A stretch of DNA of 64,000 bases, taken from Gammaproteobacteria bacterium (GTDB lineage Bacteria > Pseudomonadota > Gammaproteobacteria > Pseudomonadales > Halieaceae). Within the stretch, counting starts at the first letter, position 1, and each line of letters starts with the position of its first letter. The DNA lies in NCBI GenBank assembly GCA_030427085.1, contig JAUHXH010000002.1, positions 62,001-126,000 on the forward strand. The letters run 5' to 3'. The notes beneath the pieces were generated by a model. It was given only the letters and a program-made list of their open reading frames with translations. It was not told where the DNA came from and searched no databases. The position numbers were made by a program, and so were the translations under genes. Positions 8,882 through 17,157 of the stretch are shown here, piece after piece.

Positions 8882-10156
8882 ATGCGCATTCAGCTCCTGA
8901 TGACGGGCAACGAATTAATGAGCGGTGACACGGTGGATTCCAACTCCGCCCTGATATCCCGCCGCCTCGGCGAACTCGACCTGCAGGTAGTGCGGCGGGT
9001 GACGGTGGGAGACGATACCGGCTTGTTGCAGGATGAGCTGCGTACCATGGCGGCGGTATCTGACTGCGTTGTGGTCAATGGCGGGCTCGGCCCCACGGTG
9101 GACGACCTGACCGCGGAAATCCTCGCAGCCGTGGCCGGTGTACCGCTGGAGGAGCATCCGGAAGCGCTCGCCCATCTGGAACAGTGGTGTGCCCAGCGCA
9201 ATTATTCGCTCAACGCCGCCAATCGCAAGCAGGCCATGTTGCCTGCAGGATGCCGGGTGATTCCCAACCCGGTTGGCAGCGCCGTGGGTTTCGAATTGTC
9301 TGTGGGTCATTGCCGGGTGCTCTGTACCCCGGGTGTGCCCTCGGAACTGCGCCTGATGCTGGACTGGATCGTTGCCGAGTTGCGGCAGGCTTTACCGGGG
9401 CCGCCCGAGGTGAGCATTCAGCGCCTGCAGACCTACGGTCTGGGGGAGTCCAGCGCCCAGCAACAGATAGCCGATGCGGTGCCACAGTGGCCCGAAGAGG
9501 TGGAGTTGGGCTTTCGCGCCGGAGCGCCGCAGATGGAGGTGAAGCTCACGGTTCGCCGCCAGCAGGACCTGCCGGCGCGGCAGCGCTGCCGGGATCAACT
9601 CGATGCCATCTTCGGCGATCACATTATCGGTGAGGGCGACAGCGAGCTCGCCGCCGAAGTGCTGGCACTGCTGGCTGAGCGCGGCCAGACTCTGGCAACG
9701 GCAGAGTCCTGTACCGGTGGCCTGATTGCCAGCATGTTGACCCGGGTGCCCGGTTCCAGCCGGGCTTTCCACGCCGGCTTCGTCACCTACGCTAACGCTA
9801 TCAAGCACAGTGTTTTGGGGGTGAGTGAGTCAGTGCTGGCGGAGCAGGGTGCAGTCAGTGAAGCTGTGGTGCGCGAAATGGCCCTGGGTGCGATGGCGCG
9901 CGGGGGTGCCGATTACGCGGTGGCAGTATCAGGAGTGGCAGGGCCCGACGGGGGCAGTGATGAAAAACCGGTCGGCACAGTGTGGATCGCCTGGGGTTCG
10001 CGAGAGAACCTGCACGCGCACTGCTTCTGCTGGCCTATCCCACGCACCCTGTTCCAGACCATGGTGGCCGCGGGCGCGCTGGATTTGATTCGGCGTCAGT
10101 TGCTGGACTTGCCGCTGATGTCCCAGTCGATGAGCCGGGTGCTGGTGGACGCCTGA
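8882..10156 (+). CDS. cinA: CinA family protein (competence/damage-inducible, PncC-type amidase domain)
   Basis: 424 aa. N-terminal molybdopterin-binding-like (COG1058) domain with G-N-E-L-M-S-G-D-T-x-D-x-N and N-G-G-L-G-P-T-V-D-D; C-terminal CinA/PncC domain with T-A-E-S-C-T-G-G-L-I-A-S and V-S-G-V-A-G-P-D-G-G. The C-terminal domain is known to deamidate nicotinamide mononucleotide in pyridine nucleotide recycling. Start chosen at 8882 over an upstream frame extension that overlaps the preceding gene. Full two-domain length. Confidence 0.92.
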   Translation: MRIQLLMTGNELMSGDTVDSNSALISRRLGELDLQVVRRVTVGDDTGLLQDELRTMAAVSDCVVVNGGLGPTVDDLTAEILAAVAGVPLEEHPEALAHLEQWCAQRNYSLNAANRKQAMLPAGCRVIPNPVGSAVGFELSVGHCRVLCTPGVPSELRLMLDWIVAELRQALPGPPEVSIQRLQTYGLGESSAQQQIADAVPQWPEEVELGFRAGAPQMEVKLTVRRQQDLPARQRCRDQLDAIFGDHIIGEGDSELAAEVLALLAERGQTLATAESCTGGLIASMLTRVPGSSRAFHAGFVTYANAIKHSVLGVSESVLAEQGAVSEAVVREMALGAMARGGADYAVAVSGVAGPDGGSDEKPVGTVWIAWGSRENLHAHCFCWPIPRTLFQTMVAAGALDLIRRQLLDLPLMSQSMSRVLVDA

Positions 10157-10164
10157 GGGGAGAT

Positions 10165-11193
10165 TCAGGCCCGTTGGGTTTCCGCCACCAGCCGGTACTG
10201 GCCGGGGGTCATGCCAAACCAGCGTTTGCAGGCCCGGGTCAGGCTGGCGGGGTCACAGTAGCCCGACAGGGTAACCACATCTTCCATGGTGCGCCGCGGG
10301 TCATTGAGCAGGTCGCTCACCACATTGCGTAACAGCTCGTCCTTGAGGCTCTGGTAGGACGTACCTTCCCGTTTGAGTTGGCGCCGCAAAGTCTGCGGGT
10401 GTACCGATGCTGCCTCGCAGACCTGCTCGTAGGTGGGAATCTCGCCCGAGTTGCGCAGTTGTTGCAGCAGGATGCCCCGAAGCTGGGCCTTCAGGCTGAT
10501 TTCCTCATCCAGCACGGTCACCACGTCCACCGGCGTGTCTTTCAGCCAGCTGGTCAGTTCCGGTTTGCTGCGGATAACCTGTTTGTTCAGCAGATCGGCC
10601 GGAAAGGAGATGCCGGTGAGGGCGGCGTCGTACTGCACCGGGCAGTCAAACAGGCGCTGGCACACGGCGTGGTGGGGCGGCCTGGCGTGAGAGAAATGCA
10701 CTGCGGCGATCGGAATGGGCGTGCCCACCGCCCAGCAGAGCAGGCGGTGCCACAACATGCAGTAAAACTCGGCCAGAAAATGCTCCGGGTCTTTGTCCCC
10801 GGTGTAGCAACCAATGGCCAGGGTAGCCTGCTTGCCCTCGCGCACCAGGGTAATGGCTTTGGTGCGCGGCGGTAAGAAGGTGAACAGGCGCTGCCCCCGT
10901 TGCAGCAATTCCTGCAAGGTGGCGCCGTCCAGCATGTAGTCGCAGGCCAATGCCCAGGTGCCGCGGGGCATGGGCTCCGTGGCCAGGCCGAAATACTCGT
11001 CGCGGGTGGTTTTCCAGATGGCGCGCAACAGCAGCGCTACGCCGTCATCCGAGCCGAACTGGGGGTCATCTTCCTGTGACAGCATGCCGGCCAGTTGTTC
11101 GCGCTCGGCGGGATCTTCGGCGGCAGCCAGGGTGTTTTCGATGTGTGAATGCAGCAGGCGCAAGTAGTGCTGCTGCACATTTTCAGTGGTCAT
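10165..11193 (-). CDS. AraC family transcriptional regulator
   Basis: 342 aa. N-terminal arabinose-binding-type sensor domain of the OruR/ArgR-like group (residues 1-220) and a C-terminal HTH_18 domain ending G-Y-C-D-P-A-S-L-T-R-A-C-K-R-W-F-G-M-T-P-G, the classical second AraC helix-turn-helix. Target genes are not evident: it lies next to a parA gene and convergent to cinA. Confidence 0.9.
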   Translation of the reverse strand: MTTENVQQHYLRLLHSHIENTLAAAEDPAEREQLAGMLSQEDDPQFGSDDGVALLLRAIWKTTRDEYFGLATEPMPRGTWALACDYMLDGATLQELLQRGQRLFTFLPPRTKAITLVREGKQATLAIGCYTGDKDPEHFLAEFYCMLWHRLLCWAVGTPIPIAAVHFSHARPPHHAVCQRLFDCPVQYDAALTGISFPADLLNKQVIRSKPELTSWLKDTPVDVVTVLDEEISLKAQLRGILLQQLRNSGEIPTYEQVCEAASVHPQTLRRQLKREGTSYQSLKDELLRNVVSDLLNDPRRTMEDVVTLSGYCDPASLTRACKRWFGMTPGQYRLVAETQRA

Positions 11194-11217
11194 GGTGCGC
11201 GGTTCATCAGGCCCGGG

Positions 11218-12015
11218 TCAGGCAGCCTCCCGGGCTTGCTCCTCGAGCTCGGCGTGCAGCGCCAGGTACTGCTGGGTGAGCTTGTGGCTGGGGGCCAGGT
11301 CGATCAGCGGGCGATGCTCCCGGTGGGATTCTTTCATTTTGACCGAGGTGTTCAGGTAGGTGCTGAATACCGGGTAGCCCTCTTCCTCCAGTTCCTCCAC
11401 TAACTCGCTCGGCAAGCGGGCCTGGGCGTTGAACTGGTTGATGATAATCCCCTCGAGGTCCAGCTCCGGGTTGTGGTCTTCCTGCAGCTCGGCGATGTTG
11501 TCCATCAGCGCGTAGAGGCTCTGGCGGGCGAAGGTGTCGCAGTCGAAGGGCACCACCACGGCGTCGGCGGCGATCAAGGCCGATTTGGAGTAGAAATTGA
11601 AGTTGGGTGGTGTGTCGATGTAGATGCGGTCGTACTCACTTTCCAGCTTGACCAGGGCATCGCGCAATTTGTAAATCTTGTAACGGGACTCCAGCTCTTT
11701 TTCCATGCTGGTCAGCACCGGGCTAGAGGGCATCAGGAACAGGTTTTCGTAGGGCGTTTCCCACACGAAGGAATCCGGGTTCTGGCGCATTTTGCGCGAA
11801 CCCACGGTCTGCTTGAACAGGCCGGCCACGCCCTGGGCCTCGGCCGGAAACTGCTCGGCGTCGATTTCCCCCACCAGGTAGTGGGTGGTGTTGCCCTGAA
11901 CATCCAGATCGATAACGAGTGTGCGATAGCCCAGACTGGCGCCGATGGCCGCCAGGTTACAGGTAATGCTGGTTTTGCCGACGCCGCCTTTCTGGTTGAA
12001 CACTACACGTTTCAT
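11218..12015 (-). CDS. ParA family ATPase (orphan)
   Basis: 265 aa. Deviant Walker A motif K-G-G-V-G-K-T-S at residues 9-16 and a ParA Walker A' / switch region (Y-I-D-T-P-P-N-F). No parB or centromere-like repeats are adjacent, so chromosome partitioning is unlikely to be its specific job here; orphan ParA-like ATPases can position other cellular cargo. It is 24 nt upstream of the AraC regulator and may be co-transcribed with it. Confidence 0.85.
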   Translation of the reverse strand: MKRVVFNQKGGVGKTSITCNLAAIGASLGYRTLVIDLDVQGNTTHYLVGEIDAEQFPAEAQGVAGLFKQTVGSRKMRQNPDSFVWETPYENLFLMPSSPVLTSMEKELESRYKIYKLRDALVKLESEYDRIYIDTPPNFNFYSKSALIAADAVVVPFDCDTFARQSLYALMDNIAELQEDHNPELDLEGIIINQFNAQARLPSELVEELEEEGYPVFSTYLNTSVKMKESHREHRPLIDLAPSHKLTQQYLALHAELEEQAREAA

Positions 12016-12123
12016 GCTGAGGATAGCCCTTGCTACTGCTGCAGGTGGGGCTTTTGATTCTATGTGATGGCATGGCCGATTGTAAGCGTTTGGCGGTGAT
12101 CGCCACTATTTACACCTGGCAAA

Positions 12124-13248
12124 TCACTCCGGCAGCATGGCTCCCGCCGCGTCAACGGCGCCCACATACTCTTCCAGCAGGCGTTGCATCACCTGACGGC
12201 AGCTCTCCACACTGTTGATCTGGCCGATGACCTGCCCGCAGGGGTTGAAGGCCACTTTCTGGCAGTTGCCGACCCCGGCGTAGGTGGCGGTGCGGCGCAT
12301 GCCGTCAGAGGTGACCATGCCCTGCAGCGGCATACCCAGCGGTTCGGGGGTGTCGGCGCGCTCCCAGGCCTCGGTCCAGTCGTTTTTCAGCATGCGGCAG
12401 GTTTTGCCGGTCCAACTGCGTGAACGTATGGTGTCCTCGCTGGTGGCGGCCAGCAGAGAGTTCTTTTGTGCCGGCTGGGTGTGGGCTTCCTCCACCGTTA
12501 ACCAGAGAGAGCCGGTCCACACCCCGGCGGCGCCCATGGCCAGCGCGGCGGCAATCTGGCGGCCATTGCCGATGCCGCCCGCGGCCAGCATCGGGGTGCC
12601 GCCAATGGCATCCACAATTTGCGGCCACAGGACGATGGAGCCCACATCACCGGTGTGCCCGCCCCCTTCGCCGCCCTGGGCGACGACAAAGTCCAGTCCA
12701 GCCTCCTTGTGGGCCACGGCCTGTTTCACCTTGCCGCACAGGGCGCCAATCAGCCGGCCCGAGGACTGCACCTGGGCAATTTTATCGGCGGGCGGTGTGC
12801 CCAGCGCGTTGGCGATCAGGCGGCACCGGGGCCGGGTCAGGGCTTCTTCCAGCAGCGGAGTGGCGGTGGCGTCGGTCCAGCCCATCAGGCCCATGGTGTT
12901 GGTGCCGTCGGGCCAGGTGGGAACCCCGGCGTCGGCCAGCAGCTTCTGGGCGAAATCGATGTGGCCCTGGGGCACCATGTCCCACAGTTTTTGTTCCAGC
13001 TCTTCGGCACTGAGGTCGCCCATACCCTCGTACTTCTGTGGGATAACGATATCCACCCCGTAAGGTTTGTCGCCGATGTGCTGGTCGATCCAGTCCAGTT
13101 CCTCTTTCAATTGCTCGGGGCTGAAGCCCACGGCGCCCAGCACGCCGATGCCGCCGGCCTTGCTGACCGCCACCACTACATCGCGGCAGTGGGTAAAGGC
13201 GAAGATCGGATAATCGATGCCGAGGCGTTCGGTGAGAGGGGCTGGCAT
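12124..13248 (-). CDS. Nitronate monooxygenase / 2-nitropropane dioxygenase family FMN protein
   Basis: 374 aa TIM-barrel flavoprotein. Typical family segments: Y-P-I-F-A-F at the N-terminus, S-K-A-G-G-I-G-V-L-G, the active-site A-Q-G-G-E-G-G-G-H-T-G-D-V-G-S loop, and L-A-A-G-G-I-G-N-G-R-Q-I-A-A-A-L-A-M-G-A-x-G-V-W-T-G-S. Members oxidise nitronates or act as enoyl reductases; the substrate cannot be told. It is divergent from the Rieske gene with 208 nt between. Confidence 0.88.
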   Translation of the reverse strand: MPAPLTERLGIDYPIFAFTHCRDVVVAVSKAGGIGVLGAVGFSPEQLKEELDWIDQHIGDKPYGVDIVIPQKYEGMGDLSAEELEQKLWDMVPQGHIDFAQKLLADAGVPTWPDGTNTMGLMGWTDATATPLLEEALTRPRCRLIANALGTPPADKIAQVQSSGRLIGALCGKVKQAVAHKEAGLDFVVAQGGEGGGHTGDVGSIVLWPQIVDAIGGTPMLAAGGIGNGRQIAAALAMGAAGVWTGSLWLTVEEAHTQPAQKNSLLAATSEDTIRSRSWTGKTCRMLKNDWTEAWERADTPEPLGMPLQGMVTSDGMRRTATYAGVGNCQKVAFNPCGQVIGQINSVESCRQVMQRLLEEYVGAVDAAGAMLPE

Positions 13249-13456
13249 GGTCGAGTGCTCGCTTGGCCGCTGATGACCCGGCCAGTATTACGTGGGGCCC
13301 CCCGTTGCAGCTATGTCAGATGTGAGCAGATAGCCTGACTGATGCGATCAGCGCGGTGTCCGGGCGCTTTGCGTAAAATCAATTCCACGGCGGGTGGTCT
13401 GTGCTGTAATTGCTCGCGTATACCCTGTGAAATTGCGGGAAAATGGAGCGAACCCC

Positions 13457-14623
13457 ATGCTGACAAATCTCTGGTACGTGGCCGAATGGTCCAACAAGGT
13501 CAAGAAAAAACCAGTCAAGGTGAAACTGCTGGGCCAGAACTTTGTGCTGTTCCGCGACAGTAAAGGCAAGGTGAATTGCCTCAGTGACATCTGTATTCAC
13601 CGCGGTGGCTCGCTTGCCGGCGGCTGGACCACCGAACGCGACTGCGTGGCCTGCCCCTACCACGGTTGGGAATTCGATCCTGAGGGCAAGGTGCAGTTCA
13701 TCCCCTCCCGCGGCGAAGGGGCCGACATCCCGGAGCGAGCGCGTATCGACGCTTATCCCACTCAGGAGCGCTACGGCATGATCTGGGTGTTCCTTGGCGA
13801 CTTGCCCGAAGAGGAGCGCTACCCGATTCCTCCCTTCCCCGAATTTGACGATCGCAAGAACTGGCGCCCCATTTATACCCAGTTCGACTGGACCGGCTCC
13901 GCCGACCGCGTGGTGGAGAACGGCATCGACATCGCACACACCGCCTTTGTGCATCCCGGCTTCGGCTATCCGGAAATGGCCGATAAAAACCATATCGCCA
14001 GTATCGAGCGTACCGAGCATTCCGGTTCCTCGTCCTGCGTTCTATACCCGCCGAAGCTGGACGGAAACCTGGGTCTGAACCGCTTTGCGCGTAAGGACAA
14101 GGCGGAGACGCACGTCCACCCGGGCTTCTACCTCTCTGGCCACTGCGTGCGCCTGCACATTCAGGTGAACAGCTGGATGGAGATGATCATCTTCGACGCC
14201 AATACCCCGATCGATGAAAACCACACCCGTTCCTTCGTGATACAGGTGCGCAATTTCTTCAAATGGGGCATGTTCGATCGTGGCTCCGTGAAGCGGACCC
14301 AGGAAGTGTTCGAGCAGGACGCGGCCATCGTGGAAGCCCTGTCCCCCAACTATTTGCCGGAGTCGCTCGAGAACGAAGTGTCGGTTGAGCAGGACAAATT
14401 TATGGGTGCCTGGCGCAAGGTGCGCAAGAACCATATCGAAAAGGGCTGGAAAATCGATACCAAGGCAATGGAGCCCTTCGAGGGCGAGAAGGTATTTACC
14501 ATTCCTTCCCCCGCCAGACGCACCAACCCGGATCTGCGCTGGGCGCTTGATACGGTCCCGCTGGTGCCCGGTACCAAGCGGCAACTGGACGCCGTACCCG
14601 TAACCGAAAACCGCTCAGCCTGA
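13457..14623 (+). CDS. Rieske 2Fe-2S non-haem iron oxygenase, alpha subunit (PAO/VanA-like)
   Basis: 388 aa. Start at an ATG with GGAGCG upstream; the longer in-frame extension is not conserved-looking. The Rieske cluster is C46-x-H48-x17-C66-x2-H69. The mononuclear iron site is D158-x2-H161-x4-H166 within a V-E-N-G-I-D motif. The overall layout is that of single-component-alpha oxygenases such as vanillate demethylase or plant pheophorbide a oxygenase; no membrane anchor or C-terminal CxxC of plant PAO is visible. No reductase gene is adjacent. Its position beside an apparent chlorophyll-breakdown cluster makes a PAO-like role attractive, but it is not clearly in the shared regulon. Confidence 0.85.
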   Translation: MLTNLWYVAEWSNKVKKKPVKVKLLGQNFVLFRDSKGKVNCLSDICIHRGGSLAGGWTTERDCVACPYHGWEFDPEGKVQFIPSRGEGADIPERARIDAYPTQERYGMIWVFLGDLPEEERYPIPPFPEFDDRKNWRPIYTQFDWTGSADRVVENGIDIAHTAFVHPGFGYPEMADKNHIASIERTEHSGSSSCVLYPPKLDGNLGLNRFARKDKAETHVHPGFYLSGHCVRLHIQVNSWMEMIIFDANTPIDENHTRSFVIQVRNFFKWGMFDRGSVKRTQEVFEQDAAIVEALSPNYLPESLENEVSVEQDKFMGAWRKVRKNHIEKGWKIDTKAMEPFEGEKVFTIPSPARRTNPDLRWALDTVPLVPGTKRQLDAVPVTENRSA

Positions 14624-14631
14624 CCCTCGGC

Positions 14632-15345
14632 GTGGTTCCAGAACTTCCACGGCTGGCGCTGGTGACTGGCGCCAACCGGGGCATCGGCCTTGCCGTTGCC
14701 CGGGAACTGGCCGTTCGCGGCGTTAGCGTCATCGCGGCCTGTCGTCGAGCCGAAACCTGCGAGGAAACCCTGCGCGCCCTGCACGATGCGGGGGATGTCG
14801 CCACCTGTGTGCTGGATGTCAGCAGCACTGAAAGTGTGCAGGCTGCTCGCGCGCGCATCGAACATGACCACGGCCCTGTCGACATTCTGGTGAACAATGC
14901 CGGCATTGCACCGGACCAGTGGGTGAGTGTGCTGGAAACCGACGAGCAGGCCTTTCGCGACAGCCTTGAAGTCAATCTACTGGGCGCCCAGCGCTGCTGT
15001 CAGGCCTTCCTGCCGGGTATGCTCGAGCGGGGCTATGGCCGGGTGGTCAATGTCAGCACCGAACTGGCTTCCATCAGCACCATGGAGATGGGCAGTACTG
15101 TGGCTTATCGCAGCGCCAAGGCTGGCCTTAATGCGCTCACGCGCCTTACGGCTCTGGAGCTTGGACTGGATTCGCCCGTCAAGGTCAATGCCGCCTGTCC
15201 GGGGTGGGTGCGCACGGAATTGGGCGGGCCCGGTGCCCTGTATTCCGTGGAAGAAGGTGCTGACACAATTGTCTGGTTGGCACTGCTGGAGGACGACGGC
15301 CCCAGCGGCGGCAATTTCCGCCAGCGCGAAGCCTGGCCCTGGTAG
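14632..15345 (+). CDS. Short-chain dehydrogenase/reductase
   Basis: 237 aa, apparently GTG-initiated 8 nt after the Rieske gene, so probably co-transcribed. Classical SDR motifs: T-G-A-N-R-G-I-G cofactor loop, N-N-A-G, catalytic Ser in N-V-S-T-E, and Y-R-S-A-K. The C-terminal P-G-W-V-R-T-E-L and G-A-D-T-I-V-W-L-A-L pattern resembles carbonyl-reductase-type SDRs. Substrate unknown; presumably acts on a product of the Rieske oxygenase. Confidence 0.85.
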   Translation: MVPELPRLALVTGANRGIGLAVARELAVRGVSVIAACRRAETCEETLRALHDAGDVATCVLDVSSTESVQAARARIEHDHGPVDILVNNAGIAPDQWVSVLETDEQAFRDSLEVNLLGAQRCCQAFLPGMLERGYGRVVNVSTELASISTMEMGSTVAYRSAKAGLNALTRLTALELGLDSPVKVNAACPGWVRTELGGPGALYSVEEGADTIVWLALLEDDGPSGGNFRQREAWPW

Positions 15346-15354
15346 CCGGCGCCG

Positions 15355-16020
15355 CTACTCCGCCAGCGCCATTTCCCGCAGTGTTTCCGGCTGCAAAATG
15401 TCTACCGTGTGGGCGGAGTGCACTTCGATCACACCCTCCGCGCGCAGCTTGCTGAAGGCCCGGCTGACCGTTTCGATCGTAAGACCCAGATAGTCGGCGA
15501 TGTCCTGCCGGGTCATGACCAGTTCCACCACCCGACTGCGCGGGTCGCCCTTGCGGTCGTGCAACTGCTGAATCAGGAAGCACACCCGCTCGTGTGCTTT
15601 TTTCTGGCCCAGCGCAAACACCTGGTCCAGGGCGTGGGCGAGTATGTTGCCGCCGATGCGCCGCACATTGTCTTTCAGCTGCGGGATTTCATCCTGCAAT
15701 TCGATGAATGTTTTCTGGGGAATTTCCTTCACCGTTGCCGCCGTCAGGGCAGCCACGGAAAACTCGTAGAACTCATTCTGGGCAATGCCGATGAAGTTGC
15801 CGGTCTGGATGAAGGCCATTACCTGGCGCCGCCCGGCAGCGGAGCTGCGCTCCATCATCAGCACACCGGACTCCACCATGTAGACCGCGCGAGCGGCGCT
15901 GTGCTGATGGAGTAGGTAGGCTTCCGCCGCTACCTGGCGGGCCACGGCGGATTCGTTCAGGCGGTCGATTTCGGCCGGTGACAGGCCGGTAAACAAGGTG
16001 GTTGGTGCGGACAGCGGCAT
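15355..16020 (-). CDS. Crp/Fnr family transcriptional regulator
   Basis: 221 aa. The true start is taken as the ATG at 16020; the long upstream extension is arginine/proline-rich shadow sequence of other genes. Cyclic-nucleotide-binding-type beta-barrel (residues 20-130), a long dimerisation helix, then a winged helix with the FNR-group signature M-T-R-Q-D-I-A-D-Y-L-G-L-T-I-E-T-V-S-R. No N-terminal cysteine cluster, so it is not an FNR-type 4Fe-4S sensor; FixK-, DNR- or CooA-like sensing is possible. Convergent to the Rieske-SDR pair and upstream gene-poor by only 131 nt. Confidence 0.88.
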   Translation of the reverse strand: MPLSAPTTLFTGLSPAEIDRLNESAVARQVAAEAYLLHQHSAARAVYMVESGVLMMERSSAAGRRQVMAFIQTGNFIGIAQNEFYEFSVAALTAATVKEIPQKTFIELQDEIPQLKDNVRRIGGNILAHALDQVFALGQKKAHERVCFLIQQLHDRKGDPRSRVVELVMTRQDIADYLGLTIETVSRAFSKLRAEGVIEVHSAHTVDILQPETLREMALAE

Positions 16021-16151
16021 CGCTGAACTATGGGTTGGCGGCACGTTAGAGCGTTCCTGCAGATGAAGGCTCGATGGTAGCGCGTCACCGCGGGCAGGGC
16101 TATATCTGCGCTGCCCCGCCGGTGTTGGCGCCCTGGCCCCTGTACCGCGCA

Positions 16152-17123
16152 TTACTCGATGTAGTTCGCTGCGAGTACGTTGTCGCCCGCCTCCCAGCGC
16201 AGTACGCCGAAGGTCATGTAGCGGTTGTTCTGGGACTCCAGGAATTGCCAGGCACAGACCAAGGTGTAGTCCTCGTCCACCACGGTTTCCCGCGACCACA
16301 GTTTGAAGGCTTCGCCGAGCACGTGGCGTACCGAGTAAAGATAGCGACCGTAGGATTTGCCGTTGCCGTGCAGGTCGGGACCGTGGAACTGGTGGCTGCC
16401 GCCATTGCGGGTGCGCATGGCGGTCCACTTGCGATTGATGACCCCGCTGATCTCGATGGTCTGTTCCGAGTGCAGCAGATTGATCGGCCGGTGGTGCACC
16501 GTCACGGTATTGGTGCCCACAAATTCCTGTTGTTCGTTGTACACCTCGAACTCGCCGCGGAACACGCCGGCGTGTTTTACCGGCAGGTTGAACGGGCGCT
16601 TGGCCTCTTTCTTTTCTTTTTCGAGGAAAGTGGCCACCTGAGCCTGGGTGTCGGGATTGCTCTCGTGATCCTGCGTGTTGACGTACAGGCCGTTGAACAC
16701 GCCCACCAGCGTGTCGCCCTCAAACAGTTGTGAGGAATAAACCTGCAGGCCCAGGTCGGGCACCACGTGATTGACCGTGCGCAACTGCACATTCCAGCCC
16801 GGCGAGTAGTAGCTGGAATCCACCAGCAGGCCGTAGGGTTTGCCCGAGCCGTAAAAATCCGGGCCGGTGTAGATGCGGTCCTGGTCAGAGTCGATCACGC
16901 CAAACTCCATGCGCGCGCCGATCTCGAAACGGTCCATCAACGGGCCGATAGCGTCGAACCGTGTTTCCATCCAGTAGGTGGTGCGGCCGTCCTTGAACTC
17001 GGAGGCGCGAGATACCTTGTTGTAGCCCACGTGGGTGCCGTCCGCTTCGAACAGCGACGGGCAGCCGTGCCATTCGCCTGTGATCGCTTGTTGCCAGTTA
17101 CTGGGGCTCTTGGTGTCGCTCAT
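16152..17123 (-). CDS. Duplicated lipocalin-like protein of unknown function
   Basis: 323 aa, no signal peptide. It appears to be two related halves: G-E-W-H-G-C ... D-F-Y-G-S-G-K-P-Y-G (residues 17-120) and G-V-F-R-G-E-F ... D-L-H-G-N-G-K-S-Y-G (residues 185-280), suggesting a tandem beta-barrel of the calycin/DUF3598 kind. It is last in a four-gene operon with a chlorophyllase-like hydrolase and an RCCR homologue, so binding of a hydrophobic pigment or bilin is a reasonable guess. I cannot name the family with certainty. Confidence 0.6.
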   Translation of the reverse strand: MSDTKSPSNWQQAITGEWHGCPSLFEADGTHVGYNKVSRASEFKDGRTTYWMETRFDAIGPLMDRFEIGARMEFGVIDSDQDRIYTGPDFYGSGKPYGLLVDSSYYSPGWNVQLRTVNHVVPDLGLQVYSSQLFEGDTLVGVFNGLYVNTQDHESNPDTQAQVATFLEKEKKEAKRPFNLPVKHAGVFRGEFEVYNEQQEFVGTNTVTVHHRPINLLHSEQTIEISGVINRKWTAMRTRNGGSHQFHGPDLHGNGKSYGRYLYSVRHVLGEAFKLWSRETVVDEDYTLVCAWQFLESQNNRYMTFGVLRWEAGDNVLAANYIE

Positions 17124-17157
17124 CGGGAATCCTTGTTGTTGGCGCTGCCGCCGTGTT

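Noticed and set aside
11218-12015. Chromosome or plasmid partition locus
   Set aside because: The ParA gene has no ParB partner or repeated centromere-like sites nearby.
13339-13351. Palindrome CTGAT-GCG-ATCAG upstream of the Rieske gene, resembling an FNR/CRP box
   Set aside because: The spacer is 3 nt rather than the 4 nt of an FNR box and the outer bases do not match; could still be an unrelated operator.
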